From NCBI RefSeq assembly GCF_000524195.1, contig NW_020170390.1, forward strand, positions 93,978 to 157,977: DNA of 64,000 nucleotides. The letters are read 5' to 3'. Below the pieces are notes generated by a model. That model had not been told where the DNA came from and did not search any database. It worked only from the letters and a program-made list of their open reading frames with translations. Below are positions 11,302 through 22,415 of the stretch, piece after piece. This DNA is from Echinococcus granulosus (lineage: Eukaryota > Platyhelminthes > Cestoda > Cyclophyllidea > Taeniidae). The stretch's first letter is position 1. Every line of letters starts with the position of its first letter. The translations under genes and the position numbers were made by a program.

Positions 11302-12515
11302 ATGGCGCCGTTGAATTCTGAACTTGTTTTGGATAAGCTTTCTCCCGAAGAACTAATAGCAAAGGGTAAGCGAGAGATGCTATGTTCCCAAATATCAAAT
11401 GCTGTTGAGTGCTTCCAGATGGCTTGCCAATTACTGTGAGCATAAATTTAATAAAGGCTTATTTATAAAGCGCCGAGAAAAATGGTGACCTGCACGATGA
11501 CTTGGCGATCCCAAATTTGTTATATGGGACGGCTCTGTTGGAGCTTTCGAGATCTGAAAATAATATTCTGGGAGAAAGCATGAAAGAACGTGCCGAGTCT
11601 ATGGACTCGACAGGTATGCGATGTAGATTTGTTTTTCATTTTCTTCAGAGGATAGTAGTGATGATGAAGGAGACTGTGAAAAGAATATTAAAGGTGAACT
11701 AAAGCAAGCTAACGTCGAAAAAGGCGTTGGTGTTAATGAAGTCGGGGATGCTGGGACATCTAGTGTAGAAAAATCCACTGCGTCCGGAGAAACGACTTTT
11801 TCTCCACCAGAAGGGGTATTCTTTGCCATTATTCATAATTTTTAGTCAGAGGATTTAGGAGATGAAGATATATCCACTCTACAACTAGCTTGGGAAGTCG
11901 TTGAAGTTGCTAGAAAGTTATTTCTGAGACATGAGGATGCTGAGCATCAGTTGAGGGCTTCCGATTGCCTAGAAAAACTGGCAGAAATCGGGCAGGAAAT
12001 CGGGAACCACCAACAAGCAGTGTCAGATCTGTTGGTATCATCGGGTACATTTCTCACCGCATTGCGTTTAGGAATGCCTGAAAATACGGTCGATACACGC
12101 TCCTAATAATGATCGCCTTATTGCAGAAACCCACTTTCAATTAGCTGTCTCCTATTCTCAAGTAGGAAATGTGATTTCTTCGGATGCTTCGTTTGTCGAT
12201 GCATTGAGGCGCCTAGAGGGATGTAAGTTGAAGTTGGAGTTGCAGTTGAGTGCAGTGAATGAAGAAGGTGAAGGTGATGGGAGTAAGATTAATCAATTGG
12301 AAATGCAAATTAGAGAGGTCGTCGGACTCATTGGCGAGGTATCTGAACGCCGAAAGGAGGGTTCTCAGTCTATACAATCGGTTGAAGAGCCTCAGGCAAC
12401 GCATGTGCACAAAGATGTTCCCATTGGTGATATTAGTCATCTGATTAAGAAAAAAAGGCGGATCAGTGGTGAGAATGCTCGACAAGTCCCGGAAAAAAGT
12501 GCGGATGGAAGGTAG
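11302..12515 (+). CDS. NASP: NASP/Sim3/Hif1-family histone chaperone (SHNi-TPR)
   Basis: Nuclear autoantigenic sperm protein binds H3-H4 and passes histones along the ASF1 pathway. Exons: 11302-11435, 11471-11613, 11649-11815, 11846-12034, 12072-12515, giving 358 residues. All four introns are tiny (35, 35, 30 and 37 nt), GT-AG and phase-consistent. In order: a first TPR (GKREMLCSQISNAVECFQMA), NLLYGTALLELSRSENNILG, an acidic insert in the interrupted TPR region (EDSSDDEGD), the SHNi-TPR block LQLAWEVVEVARKLFLRHED, then LIAETHFQLAVSYSQVGN, a coiled-coil-like Glu-rich segment, and the C-terminal ISHLIKKKRR nuclear-localisation motif at the place of the human VSHLVRRKRK-type signal. It sits 8 kb from ASF1, its known partner in histone supply in other animals. 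Confidence 0.95.
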
Positions 12516-13035
12516 TCTTTGAAGATCCGTTCCAGATCATTCGCCTCAGTTTTTCCACCAACCGGCCGCAAGTCTTTTGCCACCGTTATTCAGTGGTGTC
12601 AGCTTTGCAACTGTCAGTCACTTGCATACCCTCTGTAGCAATATCAATTTTTGTCCACTCCCTGGGTCTGTTTCTCAATGCTGTAGCTTTTGGGGGCCGG
12701 GTGGCGGGTAACTTGTCGGGAAGGGGATCGACTTGTCTACCCCTGATGGGTGTGGGATGGAAGGCATTTTGTCTCGCCATTTCTGCCTGTCAAGGTGTGC
12801 TCTGGTTCGACTGAGGCAGTCGGTGGATTGGGGCGTCGGATTTTACTAGTTTGAAAGTTAGTTTTCTTAACAGTAAGTTGTGCAAACCTTTTATTCGTAT
12901 TGGTGAGTAGGCTCTAGGTCACATATTCCACAACACCAATGGTTGTTGTCCCGCGGCTTAATTTAGCCGGAGTCAATACTAACATTGCGTAAAATTCCTT
13001 CAAAGGGTTTGAGTGCTTTCCTGTGGACTCTTGCA
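12516..13035. other. NASP 3' UTR and CRELD 5' flank
   Basis: No exon recognised. The open frame running into CRELD from 12985 begins at a TTG, so it is treated as leader. Confidence 0.4.
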
Positions 13036-14244
13036 ATGATCATACGTTTATTTGTATATCTTGCATTCTTAGGCCTGTCAGCTTCAGTCAACAATTGTGA
13101 TCTATGTCGCAATGTCTTCGAAAAATACCGCTCCGCTTTTTATGACATTGATCCTGACATAAGTCTTGGAGGTGGGAATACTGATTGGGAAGAAAAGTTC
13201 ATTGGAAAATATGCTTTTAGTGAACTTCATGCCTTTGAGACCATGGAAAAGACTCTGAAGGCTCTGAATGATCGCGAGGCTCAATTCCTTTCTGAAATTG
13301 AAGGTGAAGTTGAAGATTTTTGGGTCGACTACTTAAAGACGGGTCTGTCGAATCTTGATGACGTCATCGATGTGTTCTGCATTGAAAAGTTAAAACTCTG
13401 TTGTCCGTGGAATAAATTTGGTGAGAAGTGTTCCAACTGTGATCCGTGCATTGTTGAAAATGGCCATTGCGATGGGAATGGCACTCGAAATGGCACTGGG
13501 ATATGTCTCTGTCGAATCGGATTTAGCGGGAAATCGTGCGACAAATGTGACAACCTGACCCATTTTCAATCTTCCTTTGAGAATGGAAGTATTTCTTGCA
13601 GTACATGTCATCCGTCTTGCGCTGGCGGTTGTTCAGATGCGACCTCTGCTTCCTGCATTTCCTGTGCTAAGGGTTTCACTGATATTGAAAAAGATGGCCA
13701 CAGAATTTGTGTTGACATTGATGAGTGCGCAGGTGATGGTTCTCTTTGCAAAGTGGGGACTTTTTGCGTAAACTCGGAGGGTTCCTTTTCATGTGTTAAA
13801 TGTCCAAAGGAATGTCTTGCCTGCACAAATCCTTCTACATGTCTGTCCTGTTTATCTGGTTACACCTTGACAGGCACTAGATGTGTGGACGTCGACGAGT
13901 GCTCTTTGCCTGATGTGTGCTCTGGACTTCATCAGCGCTGTGTGAACAAGCCGGGATCCTATCTTTGTGTGTGCGAAGAGGGCTATCGGTTGAAGCAAGG
14001 CGTATGCGTTCCTGCCACCTCACGCAGATCTAGTCATCGGCATTCAAGTAACAAATGGAACTCTCAACAGTCGAAACAGCTTTTAATTGAATTTTTTAAA
14101 CTCGTTCTAATTCTGGTAATCTTTGGCGTCATTTTGTACTTCAACTCAAGTCGTTCAGTTATTTGTGCCTCTCTCGCTGTGGCCGCGATTAGTCTAATCT
14201 GTTATCAAGCTACTGTGCTCGATGCTCTTTATGTGAATGTGTAG
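13036..14244 (+). CDS. CRELD: CRELD: cysteine-rich protein with EGF-like domains
   Basis: An ER-resident membrane protein. CRELD family members are reported to act as disulfide-handling factors for maturing receptors. A single uninterrupted exon encodes 402 residues from the ATG at 13036 (human CRELD1 is 420). In order: a signal peptide (residues 1-17), a CDLC CXXC motif (21-24), the CRELD N-terminal helical domain, an EGF-like and furin-like cysteine region, two calcium-binding EGF modules starting DIDECAGDGS and DVDECSLPDVC, a Ser/His-rich linker, and two adjacent C-terminal hydrophobic segments (FKLVLILVIFGVILYF and ICASLAVAAISLICY). Two C-terminal membrane segments place it nearer CRELD1 than the soluble CRELD2. 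Lack of introns contrasts with its neighbours. Start chosen because the in-frame extension upstream has no ATG and would bury the signal peptide. Confidence 0.94.
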   Translation: MIIRLFVYLAFLGLSASVNNCDLCRNVFEKYRSAFYDIDPDISLGGGNTDWEEKFIGKYAFSELHAFETMEKTLKALNDREAQFLSEIEGEVEDFWVDYLKTGLSNLDDVIDVFCIEKLKLCCPWNKFGEKCSNCDPCIVENGHCDGNGTRNGTGICLCRIGFSGKSCDKCDNLTHFQSSFENGSISCSTCHPSCAGGCSDATSASCISCAKGFTDIEKDGHRICVDIDECAGDGSLCKVGTFCVNSEGSFSCVKCPKECLACTNPSTCLSCLSGYTLTGTRCVDVDECSLPDVCSGLHQRCVNKPGSYLCVCEEGYRLKQGVCVPATSRRSSHRHSSNKWNSQQSKQLLIEFFKLVLILVIFGVILYFNSSRSVICASLAVAAISLICYQATVLDALYVNV

Positions 14245-15509
14245 TTTTGCGCCATTGTTACCATGTACATATTATAACATGTCCTCTAATTATTACTTCT
14301 CAGTCGATTTCTTGCTCGCACGTCGTGTACTTTTGGAATGTGAATAGCTTTGATCTAAGAATGCTCCAAGGATAACTTATTTAGTAAACGAATTACTTGC
14401 TATTTAGTTGGTGAGGTGCTCAATGTGCTCTCCTATCGGCTAGTCTGCTCTCGCCGGCGCATTAGTTAGATTTTGATGAAACTTTAGGCAAAGTGTGGCC
14501 GGTGTTTGATCACTCGTTTTCCCCCACTCGATTTAGAAAACTCTGTGATTCGAGCGACCGTTTGTTAGGGTTTTAGTGAGGCGAAAATTAGGTCCGTGGA
14601 AGGCGGTGAAGTCACTTCATTGGCACTAGGGGGGCAGGTGAGGTGGCAGGTGTCGTTGAAGCTTAGCGTCCGCAGCGATCCGTGAGGAAGTTCGGCTGCT
14701 CACGTAAGCGTCCTCTAAGCAGACTCGTAATTTTTTACTCCTAAAAGCATCAGTCAAGACTTCATGGAGAGCTCTTCTAATGGGCTACTAGTATTTGCAT
14801 TAGGAGCTGCCGTTGCCAAAGCTTAGTTATGTGCCAATTAGATGAGGGACTAAAGTCAAGCGGCTAACTACGCAGAACTTTTCACCATGATGCCAGTAGC
14901 TTATGTGGTTCATTTTGCTATGCTCAAATTAGCTGTTTCAGGGTTATTGCGCTTGGGATGAAGGATAGCAAGTTAGATATTGTAGGTCTGTTGGTACTCT
15001 TCAGATTATAATAAGCATCAGTCTTACCAGGACATTTTACACTTGACCTTGTTTTTTTTATAATCTACCTATTGAATTTTAGGTACAGATCTCACGAAAA
15101 ATTGTATAAGTATCTTAAGGAATTTCCTTAAAAATCATTTAATCGACATGACGCATACATGCAGCACCGACGTAAATAACAAATTAAGTGCGATCTATTG
15201 TCATGTAACATTACTATAGGGGCAGTATGCCAACAATTCGAAAAACTGATCATGCCAACAATTGTTTATACCAACAGCAACTAGCTTGCAGCACTCAAGA
15301 GTAGGCGGTGGCGTCTTGCCAGGCTTGTGCAAGGTTGGTGCTTTTTACTGCCAACAAGTTCGTACTTTACAAACTCACTTCTAGTTCGCATCATGTTCCA
15401 AATAAGTGTGATAGTTTACTGCAGCTTCTAAGGAGTTTGTACTCTTTTCGTCATTTTCCTAAGCTTCCATTTAATCCTGCTTATACGTAGATTGTATAGC
15501 TGCAATACA
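14245..15509. other. Intergenic spacer CRELD to MRTO4
   Basis: No gene seen. A short direct repeat ATGCCAACAATT occurs twice about 25 nt apart near 15227-15265. Confidence 0.4.
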
Positions 15510-16634
15510 ATGCCCATTTCAAAGCGCGACAAGAGAAGTATGTCGTTTTGCTGTCTTCACCATTCTCCTGTAGTTTCACTGACGAAAACCGACAAAAAAG
15601 TTGGGAACAAGTCTGCGCTTGTCAACAAGGTACTTGATGATGGTTGGTCTATGTGTATATGTGGTAAAGTAACAGCGAATCACCCTTACTTTCAGATCCA
15701 ATCACTTGTCTCCAACTACAAGTACATCTATGTAATTACATTTGAGAACCCACGAAACGCTAGACTCGCGGAAATTCGTCAGGAGCTACCGAGCAGTGTG
15801 TTGCTATTCGGCAAGAACAAGGTTATCGCAGTCGCCTTCGGTCGGGACGCGACTACTCAGCTAAAACCGGGTCTGCATAAACTCAAAAAATATGTTAAGG
15901 GTCAGTGTGCTCTTCTCTTCAGCAACATGGAACTTGATGAACTTCGTCAAGTTTTTAATCAATTCAGAAGTCAGGACTATGCACGAGCTGGTAGCGTTGC
16001 TGCACAAACTGTAAGTCGATATATTTTGCCCTGTCGCTTCGTGATGATCAGTATCTGTAACTGCTTTTTGGCATTATTCGGGGACCTTCAATTCTAGTGA
16101 TATTACGACAAACATCATGGACGTTGGTATGCTCCGGCTGCCGTTCACTAGGTTAATCATAAGTCTCTTCATTTTCAATATATTTTTGTAAAATTTACTT
16201 AGGTAACTCTGGGAGCTGGTCCTGTGCCCAAATTCTCCCACACCCTCGAACCTTCTCTGCGCCAGCTAGGTTTGCCAGTCAAACTGGTTCGGGGCATTAT
16301 TAATCTCGAAGACGACTACCTCGTGTGTAACATAGGTCAGGCACTCACACCGGAGCAGTGCAGAATTCTGGTAGTCACAGCTTTCTACGTCTGCCATCTC
16401 CTATGGGATAAATACTTTAATCTTTTTTTGTTTTAGAAATACTTCGAGACTCAGACCTCAGAGTTTCGAGTGAATATTGTGGCTCGGTGGAAGGCAGAAA
16501 ATGGTAGTGTGGAGAACCTATCCATCAGGGATGCAGAAAATGTGGTTACTTCCCTCTATCCAAAAGTTAGGGTCACATGCCAAACGATCGAAGCCGGATC
16601 GCACTGTTTCATTCCTGAACCTATGGAGGTCTAG
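15510..16634 (+). CDS. MRTO4: MRTO4 (mRNA turnover 4), P0-like 60S ribosome assembly factor
   Basis: MRT4 occupies the P-stalk site on nuclear pre-60S particles and is replaced by ribosomal protein P0 later. Exons: 15510-15537, 15574-15629, 15696-16010, 16203-16370, 16437-16634, giving 254 residues. Recognised blocks: MPISKRDKR at the start, SLTKTDKK, SNYKYIYVITFEN, LLFGKNKVIAVAFGR, GQCALLFSN, DYARAGSVAAQT, FSHTLEPSLRQLGLP and ALTPEQCRIL. Length agrees with the human protein (239). Introns 1 (36 nt) and 2 (66 nt) are both multiples of three without in-frame stops, so unspliced transcripts stay open; I prefer splicing because the inserts break the family alignment and have GT-AG ends. The C-terminal ~40 residues are not acidic as in the human protein and end in PEPMEV. 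Confidence 0.94.
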
Positions 16635-19600
16635 GAAGGTGACATTATAGGAAGCCAAAATCTGTGCATCATCGTCGATTACCCTGCATTTGAATGACAG
16701 TTTGGAACTATCTATCACAGTTCTTTAACTACTGTGAGTTCGCGCTTCGCATCTAAGAATGTGTTCATTAGTATTGCACCTATTCAGTGAGGCTTATGCT
16801 TCAAATGTTTGAAACGGTGAATGCAGTTAGGGTTAATGATACGCTACATATGTTAGACTTAAAAGTGTTAAGGCATTGGTTAACTCGTTAATCGTGCATA
16901 AAAGAAGCCATGACTTTCTTTGCTCATCAGACGTTCCGATCCTTACGCAAGGGTTTACTCGTCCCCTTCCGGACATTAAGATTTAGTTGTGTCCACTCAC
17001 AAATGTAGGGGGAACTATTATCAAACTCAAACCTCTTAGGACTAGTCCTAACCTACTTCAATGGAAAATTTCGTATCAAAATGGGTAGTCGACTTTAGTC
17101 AGAAAGGTTTTGAGTTGACAAATGGGTGGAGTTGTGAATGGTTGCTAGCGCAATGGGGTCCTTCCTTTCACAGAAGTTGATGGACGGCAGTGGCTTACTA
17201 AGTGAAGCTGAGGTAATAGCAAGAGCGTTAGGGTGTCACTGTGGTATTAGAGGGCGGTTTCCCTGGGCGACATCGCTAACTAGCAGGTTGCATCTTCTGA
17301 GGAGAGGGAACAGCCAGCTCTGGCGGAACGACTTCCAAGCTCCCAGTCCTCGCACTAGACTTGACAAGGAATTGCATTCGTTTGGAGGTTTTAAGTACGA
17401 GGAAGTCCAATTTGTGTGGGACAGTTGACCGATTGTCTCTATCTCTCAAAGCGACAGCAAATAAAATACAGGCGATGTGAGCGTAGGTTAACACGTTCAG
17501 AGTCGCCTTTAGAGAATAAATCACAATAACAGGTAGGAGGAGAAATAGGTAGCCAAAATTGGTAAATGGTCACAGGAATCTGACATTCGAGATTCAAGTT
17601 GGAAGGGTTCTACGGCAGTCATTGAAATGCCCTCAAATCTCTCCGTGAATGTTAGGGAGTACATTGCCTGGGGCAATCGGAGGAAATTTGAGCAACTTCA
17701 GAAATAGGGAAGTATGAAGGTTCTCGGTATCTAACGTATTAGGTGTGCCATCTAGAGCATCATTTTCTTCAGTTTGTAGGGGACTGTACATCGATAATTT
17801 TCTCCAAAATATGCTACAGTCAAAGGTAGGGTATTTTACGCATCGAATCACCATATCAGTTACCGAATCGGTGAGGTATTTCCGTTTTATAAACACGCAG
17901 GGAACTCCAAAAGGAAAAAGGAGTAAAAAAACCATTTCAAACTCTATTATGCAGTACATCCAACGAATGAGTATGCATTAATAAAACACTAAACGCATCT
18001 GCATAATCCACAAGGTAAAAGAGAATATTGATTTGTTATAAGCTCCTTTCTAAGAGATAGTAAATACATAATTCGTTTGCAAACACTCGGATTAAAGGTA
18101 AAATACTAAACGAGACGAAATATGGAGGGACGAATGAGTTAGAATTTGGTCACTGAGTCACGACTGAGTTTACTTTTACAAAAAGACACTAGAGAAATAC
18201 TGTTTATCAGATTTATTTTAGTCAAGTAGCTGGAAAACAGTAGTGCTTTGGGTACTTGTCTAAATCCTCGTTTTGGTTGCGCAGGCATTGAAGGCTCCAA
18301 CTTTGTACTTCCTCTGGGTGGCATGACTCTGGAGTCATACTAATGACCCTTGGCCGTTTTGAATGTCGGCAATGCATTTTCTGTCTTGGTACTATGACTA
18401 CTTTCGGCTTCAGGGGAGGCTCAAGGCGCTGCAAATGTTACTACAATTTAGCCAAAATAATTGAAGTATCATTCCGTCCTAAAAAAAGTTGCTAACAATT
18501 TGGTCATATACGGGGAGTGACTAAATCATCCTAACGTGACTGCGCGGGAGCATGGGTAAGTTACTTGCGATCGACTTTCTCTATTTTACCATAAGAACTC
18601 AAGTCCTTTATGCACAGTCCACAGGCTTCGGACCTACTAGTGGCTTATCCGTAGTTCATTTGGCCCATGCATCATATTGAAACATTTAACAAGCTCATGA
18701 GGCTAGTAAGGAATCGATCATATCTACCGCTTAGTCTATTCCTTCAAATATTAGATTGGCAATTTAGTAGGGGACTAGTGCTCGCATTAAAAAATGTTGA
18801 ACTTTGATGAGTAATTTACAATTTCTTTGCTTGGGGGCGTGCTGATGGAGATTTGAAGGCTGGTAGTCTGACCATCTTATGACCTCCTCCTGCGGGTTGA
18901 TTTTGTTTGACTGCGCGTTGAGCCATGCGGTCTCTTCAGTTCTCATAGGTTGTTTTTTTGTCCTTCGGCATGGTTTTTGCTCATGCTAGTAGCCCCCCAT
19001 GCCTTCCGTACGTTGACATTGTGTGTTTCATCTCTACTTCGACTTCTTGCAACTTTGAGACAGCTCACTGTGGTGCATTAAGCTTTTAGTAAAGCACAGT
19101 TTTTTTTCGTCCATATTCATTTCTTTCGGACCTGGAAAAAGTTGGACCTCAGTGTTAAAGCCTTAGACGTGACAAGGTGTACTGCTGGATCCTTGTTTGC
19201 TTTTACAATAGCTTGCGTCTTTTAGCAGTCTTTTTTTCTTAATTTAACTGTCAGTACTTAATGCTAACTTTATGAATCTTTGTTATGAAGCAATTCGACG
19301 TATTGTAAAAAGGTTTGCCCTCTTTGGTTCTTTATTGTTGACACATTTTTTGTAATCTTTAGCTTACAGGCTTTAGAACCTTACTTAATCACTCACTGCT
19401 GTTGCTCCTGAGACATCTGCGCTGCTCTTTCTCCATTGTGTTTACGACTGGCTTGTTTCTACAGTTTGTTTTGTGTATTTTTTAATTTCATTTTTTAACA
19501 ACTATTAGTCGTATCAGTCTTTGTTAAGTTCTCGTTAGTTTGTACTATCCATATGCTCTAGCACTTGGGAGTGGGTTCTAGCTAGATATTCTTTTGGCCT

Positions 19601-19756
19601 AATCTTCTCATCTCCGTCTTTTTTCTACCTGATGACGCAAACTTCTAGTTTATTTGATTCTTTTCTTGGTTCTTGAATTGGGATCTTATATTATGAAGTC
19701 CCCTCCTCCTTAATTATTGATTTTCAGCACCTTTTCTTGCATCGTTTTTTCAGATC
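16635..19756. other. Long spacer upstream of the BOD1/Shg1 gene
   Basis: About 3.1 kb with several chance open frames but no recognisable domain, no splice-consistent exon and no RNA gene. From about 18950 to 19756 the plus strand becomes conspicuously T-rich, which may be a 5' UTR intron or promoter of the downstream gene; the last bases before the ATG read like a 3' splice site (TTTTTTCAG at 19745-19753). Confidence 0.4.
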
Positions 19757-21940
19757 ATGAAAGAACCGTCAGACTCTTATCGTCCAACTTCGGAGATGTT
19801 AGTGACCAAATTGAAGAGCCAGGGATTTTTCGATAAAATACGTAAACGCTGTCTGGAGAATGTTGAGAGTAACTCCGACTATATTTACGTGAAGCACAAT
19901 TTCGTGGATCATATCGTTTCACAATTTCTCTCTAGCCAATACTCAACTGGCAATAAGCTAGAATTGCGCGATCAACTACGGCGTAGACTTCAAGGCGATG
20001 CCTCTTTCCAACACAGTCTTCGTCAGATGTCGGATCTGTTACTTGCCGCTCAGGCTTCTCCTGAATCTCTTGCCCCTTCGATTAATCAGATTACTTGTGA
20101 AGCTCTAAATGTGGATTATCATGAGTGGCTGAAGATGAGTCAGAAGAAAAATACACCTCAGCCACGGATTTTTAGTAGATCCGCCTCCCCGGTTAAGCAC
20201 ACAGAAAACCCCGTTCCTCTCTTACCGAATCCATCTTCAATTTCAACTAATAGAGAGCCGCTTCTTCCCACATCTTCTACCTTTCATTTAGAGAATCAAC
20301 AGAGTTTGCCGGATGAAAATGACGTGGAGATGGAGGTTGATGATGTCGGGGATGAGATGGAAGTTGGTTAGTCTATTTCAAACCACTTATAACTTGTTTT
20401 TTAGTGATTTCCACTTCTTTACTAAAATTTTTCTTTAGGCCTACCATTTTATTCTTTTGTTGAAATGTGACAAAAATACCCACAAAAATAAAACCGTGGA
20501 GACTAACGAGCCCTTATAGATAAATGTAAATTTCAACTAGTATTAACTCGCTATGGTATATTTCTACTTATATCATCCCACCGGATCGAGTTGTTCTTAA
20601 GCAATTATTTTTATACTTCAGAGTCGACGGATTCTAACGTGGATGCGAGTAGCTCTCAACCTCAGCGCCCTTCAAAATATCTTCCCACAAATACCTTTGT
20701 GTCTGAGGATGTGCCACACAGTAATATTAGTCTGATAGTTTCGCCACACGACAGTATACCTATAACAGCGTCATCAGCAGTCATGAAGAATTCGAGTTCC
20801 TTCTCACGTAAGATTTCCACTGCAGCCGCCGCAGGTTGGGCGGCATCGGTACCTAGGGAACAGCTGGATGCCGTTTCGGATAATGAAACAATGGGCGGAT
20901 ACTCCCCACTGCGTCGGCGTATGTCTTTAACTGGTCAGTCGGCGAAGCATAGCTCACCTCCTATGCGCTCATCTAATAACCCCAGTCTTGAAAGAAACCC
21001 CTCACCTCTGACCGAGAGAAGGCTCTTGCTTCCGTCACCAACCCTTCATAGGGATCGGTTTCAATATTATGAAGGCATGTTCACTCAAGTCTTGCACCAT
21101 TGTCTGCATCTCTTCAGGGATAACTTTTCACTTATCCTTTAGGGAATGATGCTCGACGTCGAGATAGCAACTATAGCCGAGGTGGTTCCCACCGTTACAT
21201 TAGGGACTATCAGTATTATAACAAAAGGCAATATAGGGATCACCGTAGTGATCGGTATCTGGACTCGGGTCGGTATGGTAGAGGTGACTTTTCACAGAGT
21301 AATCAGGATCTTGATCGATGTAATTATGCTTCTCAAGTAAGTTCGTGCTCCTGCTCATTGCGTGTAGTCGTGTGATGGTGATCGTATCTCAAATGGATGA
21401 GGCTTTGGTGCCTACTAGAATCACAATAACAATGGTGTTCGAAGTGGTCATGACCGGTGCAACCGCAACACCTCTCCCGTCGAATCGCGCTCGTATTCCC
21501 GGGACCTCCTGTCACGCTCTCAGTCGCCCTCTCTATGTCGGCGTCAGCGGCAGGCATCACCTTACTCGACTCACACTCCAGACACTCATTACTCCAATCC
21601 CTACAGAAGTCGCAGAGCCGATGCCTTACGAGGTTTGTGCGTGCACTTAACTTCCAGTTGTGAATATCTTAGTAATGAGTGCTGTCGGCATGATTCGCTT
21701 TTCGTCTTCGCAGGTCGCCGAGATTCGCCGCATTCGCGTGATTACGAGCAGCACAAAAGAGAAAGAGAGAGGCACTCGAGCCATTTTCGAGGCTCCAGTG
21801 GTTCTCATCGCTCGCCTGCTCGGGTGCGTCCCTCTCGACGTCACGCCTCCTCCGATTCCTCGTCCTCCCTCTCCTTTTCACACCGAAGTAACATTTCAAC
21901 CCCTCTCACTTCATCTCGTCTCTCCGGGCGTCCCTTCTAA
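19757..21940 (+). CDS. BOD1/Shg1-domain (COMPASS-associated) protein with RS-rich tail
   Basis: Exons: 19757-20366, 20622-21074, 21143-21336, 21419-21632, 21714-21940, giving 565 residues. The N-terminus (residues ~12-115: LVTKLKSQGFFDKIRKRCLE, then VDHIVSQFLSSQ) matches the BOD1/BOD1L1/Shg1 family, whose members act as PP2A-B56 regulators in mitosis or as SET1/COMPASS subunits. A Ser/Pro-rich middle follows, then an Arg-Ser/Arg-Asp-rich C-terminal region (RYIRDYQYYNKRQYRDHRSD, later HKRERERHSSHFRG), typical of nuclear RNA- or chromatin-associated proteins. Intron 2 appears to use a GC-AG pair (donor at 21075-21076); no GT donor keeps the frame. The acceptor just before the ATG suggests an untranslated or short first exon upstream. 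Domain call is good; which paralogue and the exact role are inferred. Confidence 0.85.
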
Positions 21941-22415
21941 ACCTGTCAAATACACCCGTATTTGCTGTGAATTTTAAATTATAGGAATGGGTTTTAAACG
22001 GCAGAATCTCTCCAAACGCAGTTTCGAGTTTGAATTAAAATGTGGTCAAAAAGATTTTATACACTGGGGCATGGGTGGAAATAAATGTTTAAGGACTTCA
22101 CTTGGCAAATGTTTGAAGCAGAGCTGTGTATATCTATTAAGTCGGAATTTCGAAATATGGATTCAGTTCATGGCCGAATATATGTGTGAATATTCATCAA
22201 TGGATCGCTTGGGGAATTCTGAGTCGCTAACTGGTTGGCTTATGGGGCTTTTTTCTCGGCATTGTGTCGTCTCTAAGACGCCGTCCAATGCGTTCTGTAG
22301 GTTTTTGCTAGAATTGGAAGTTACCTTGTTATTGGTCCTGGCATTTCATTGTCAATGTATTTCTAAAGTGAGGCTTATTGATTGTATGAAGCATTTAAAT
22401 TTACGTGCCTGTTAG
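21941..22415. other. Spacer upstream of single-exon membrane protein gene
   Basis: An open frame covers most of it (21987-22415) but its residues look random and it stops immediately before the next ATG, so I treat it as UTR/promoter. Confidence 0.4.

Noticed and set aside
15492..16097. Single 201-codon open frame over MRTO4 5' end
   Set aside because: It reads through two GT-AG introns; removing them restores the family alignment (SKRDKR-SLTKT and LVNK-IQSLVSNYKY).
17138..17428. 96-codon plus-strand open frame
   Set aside because: No domain, signal peptide, splice context or similarity; composition is consistent with chance in a long spacer.
21345..21650. 101-codon open frame within the BOD1/Shg1 locus
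   Set aside because: It is in a different frame from the Arg-Ser-rich coding sequence (21419-21632), which is open, phase-consistent and compositionally continuous with the flanking exons.
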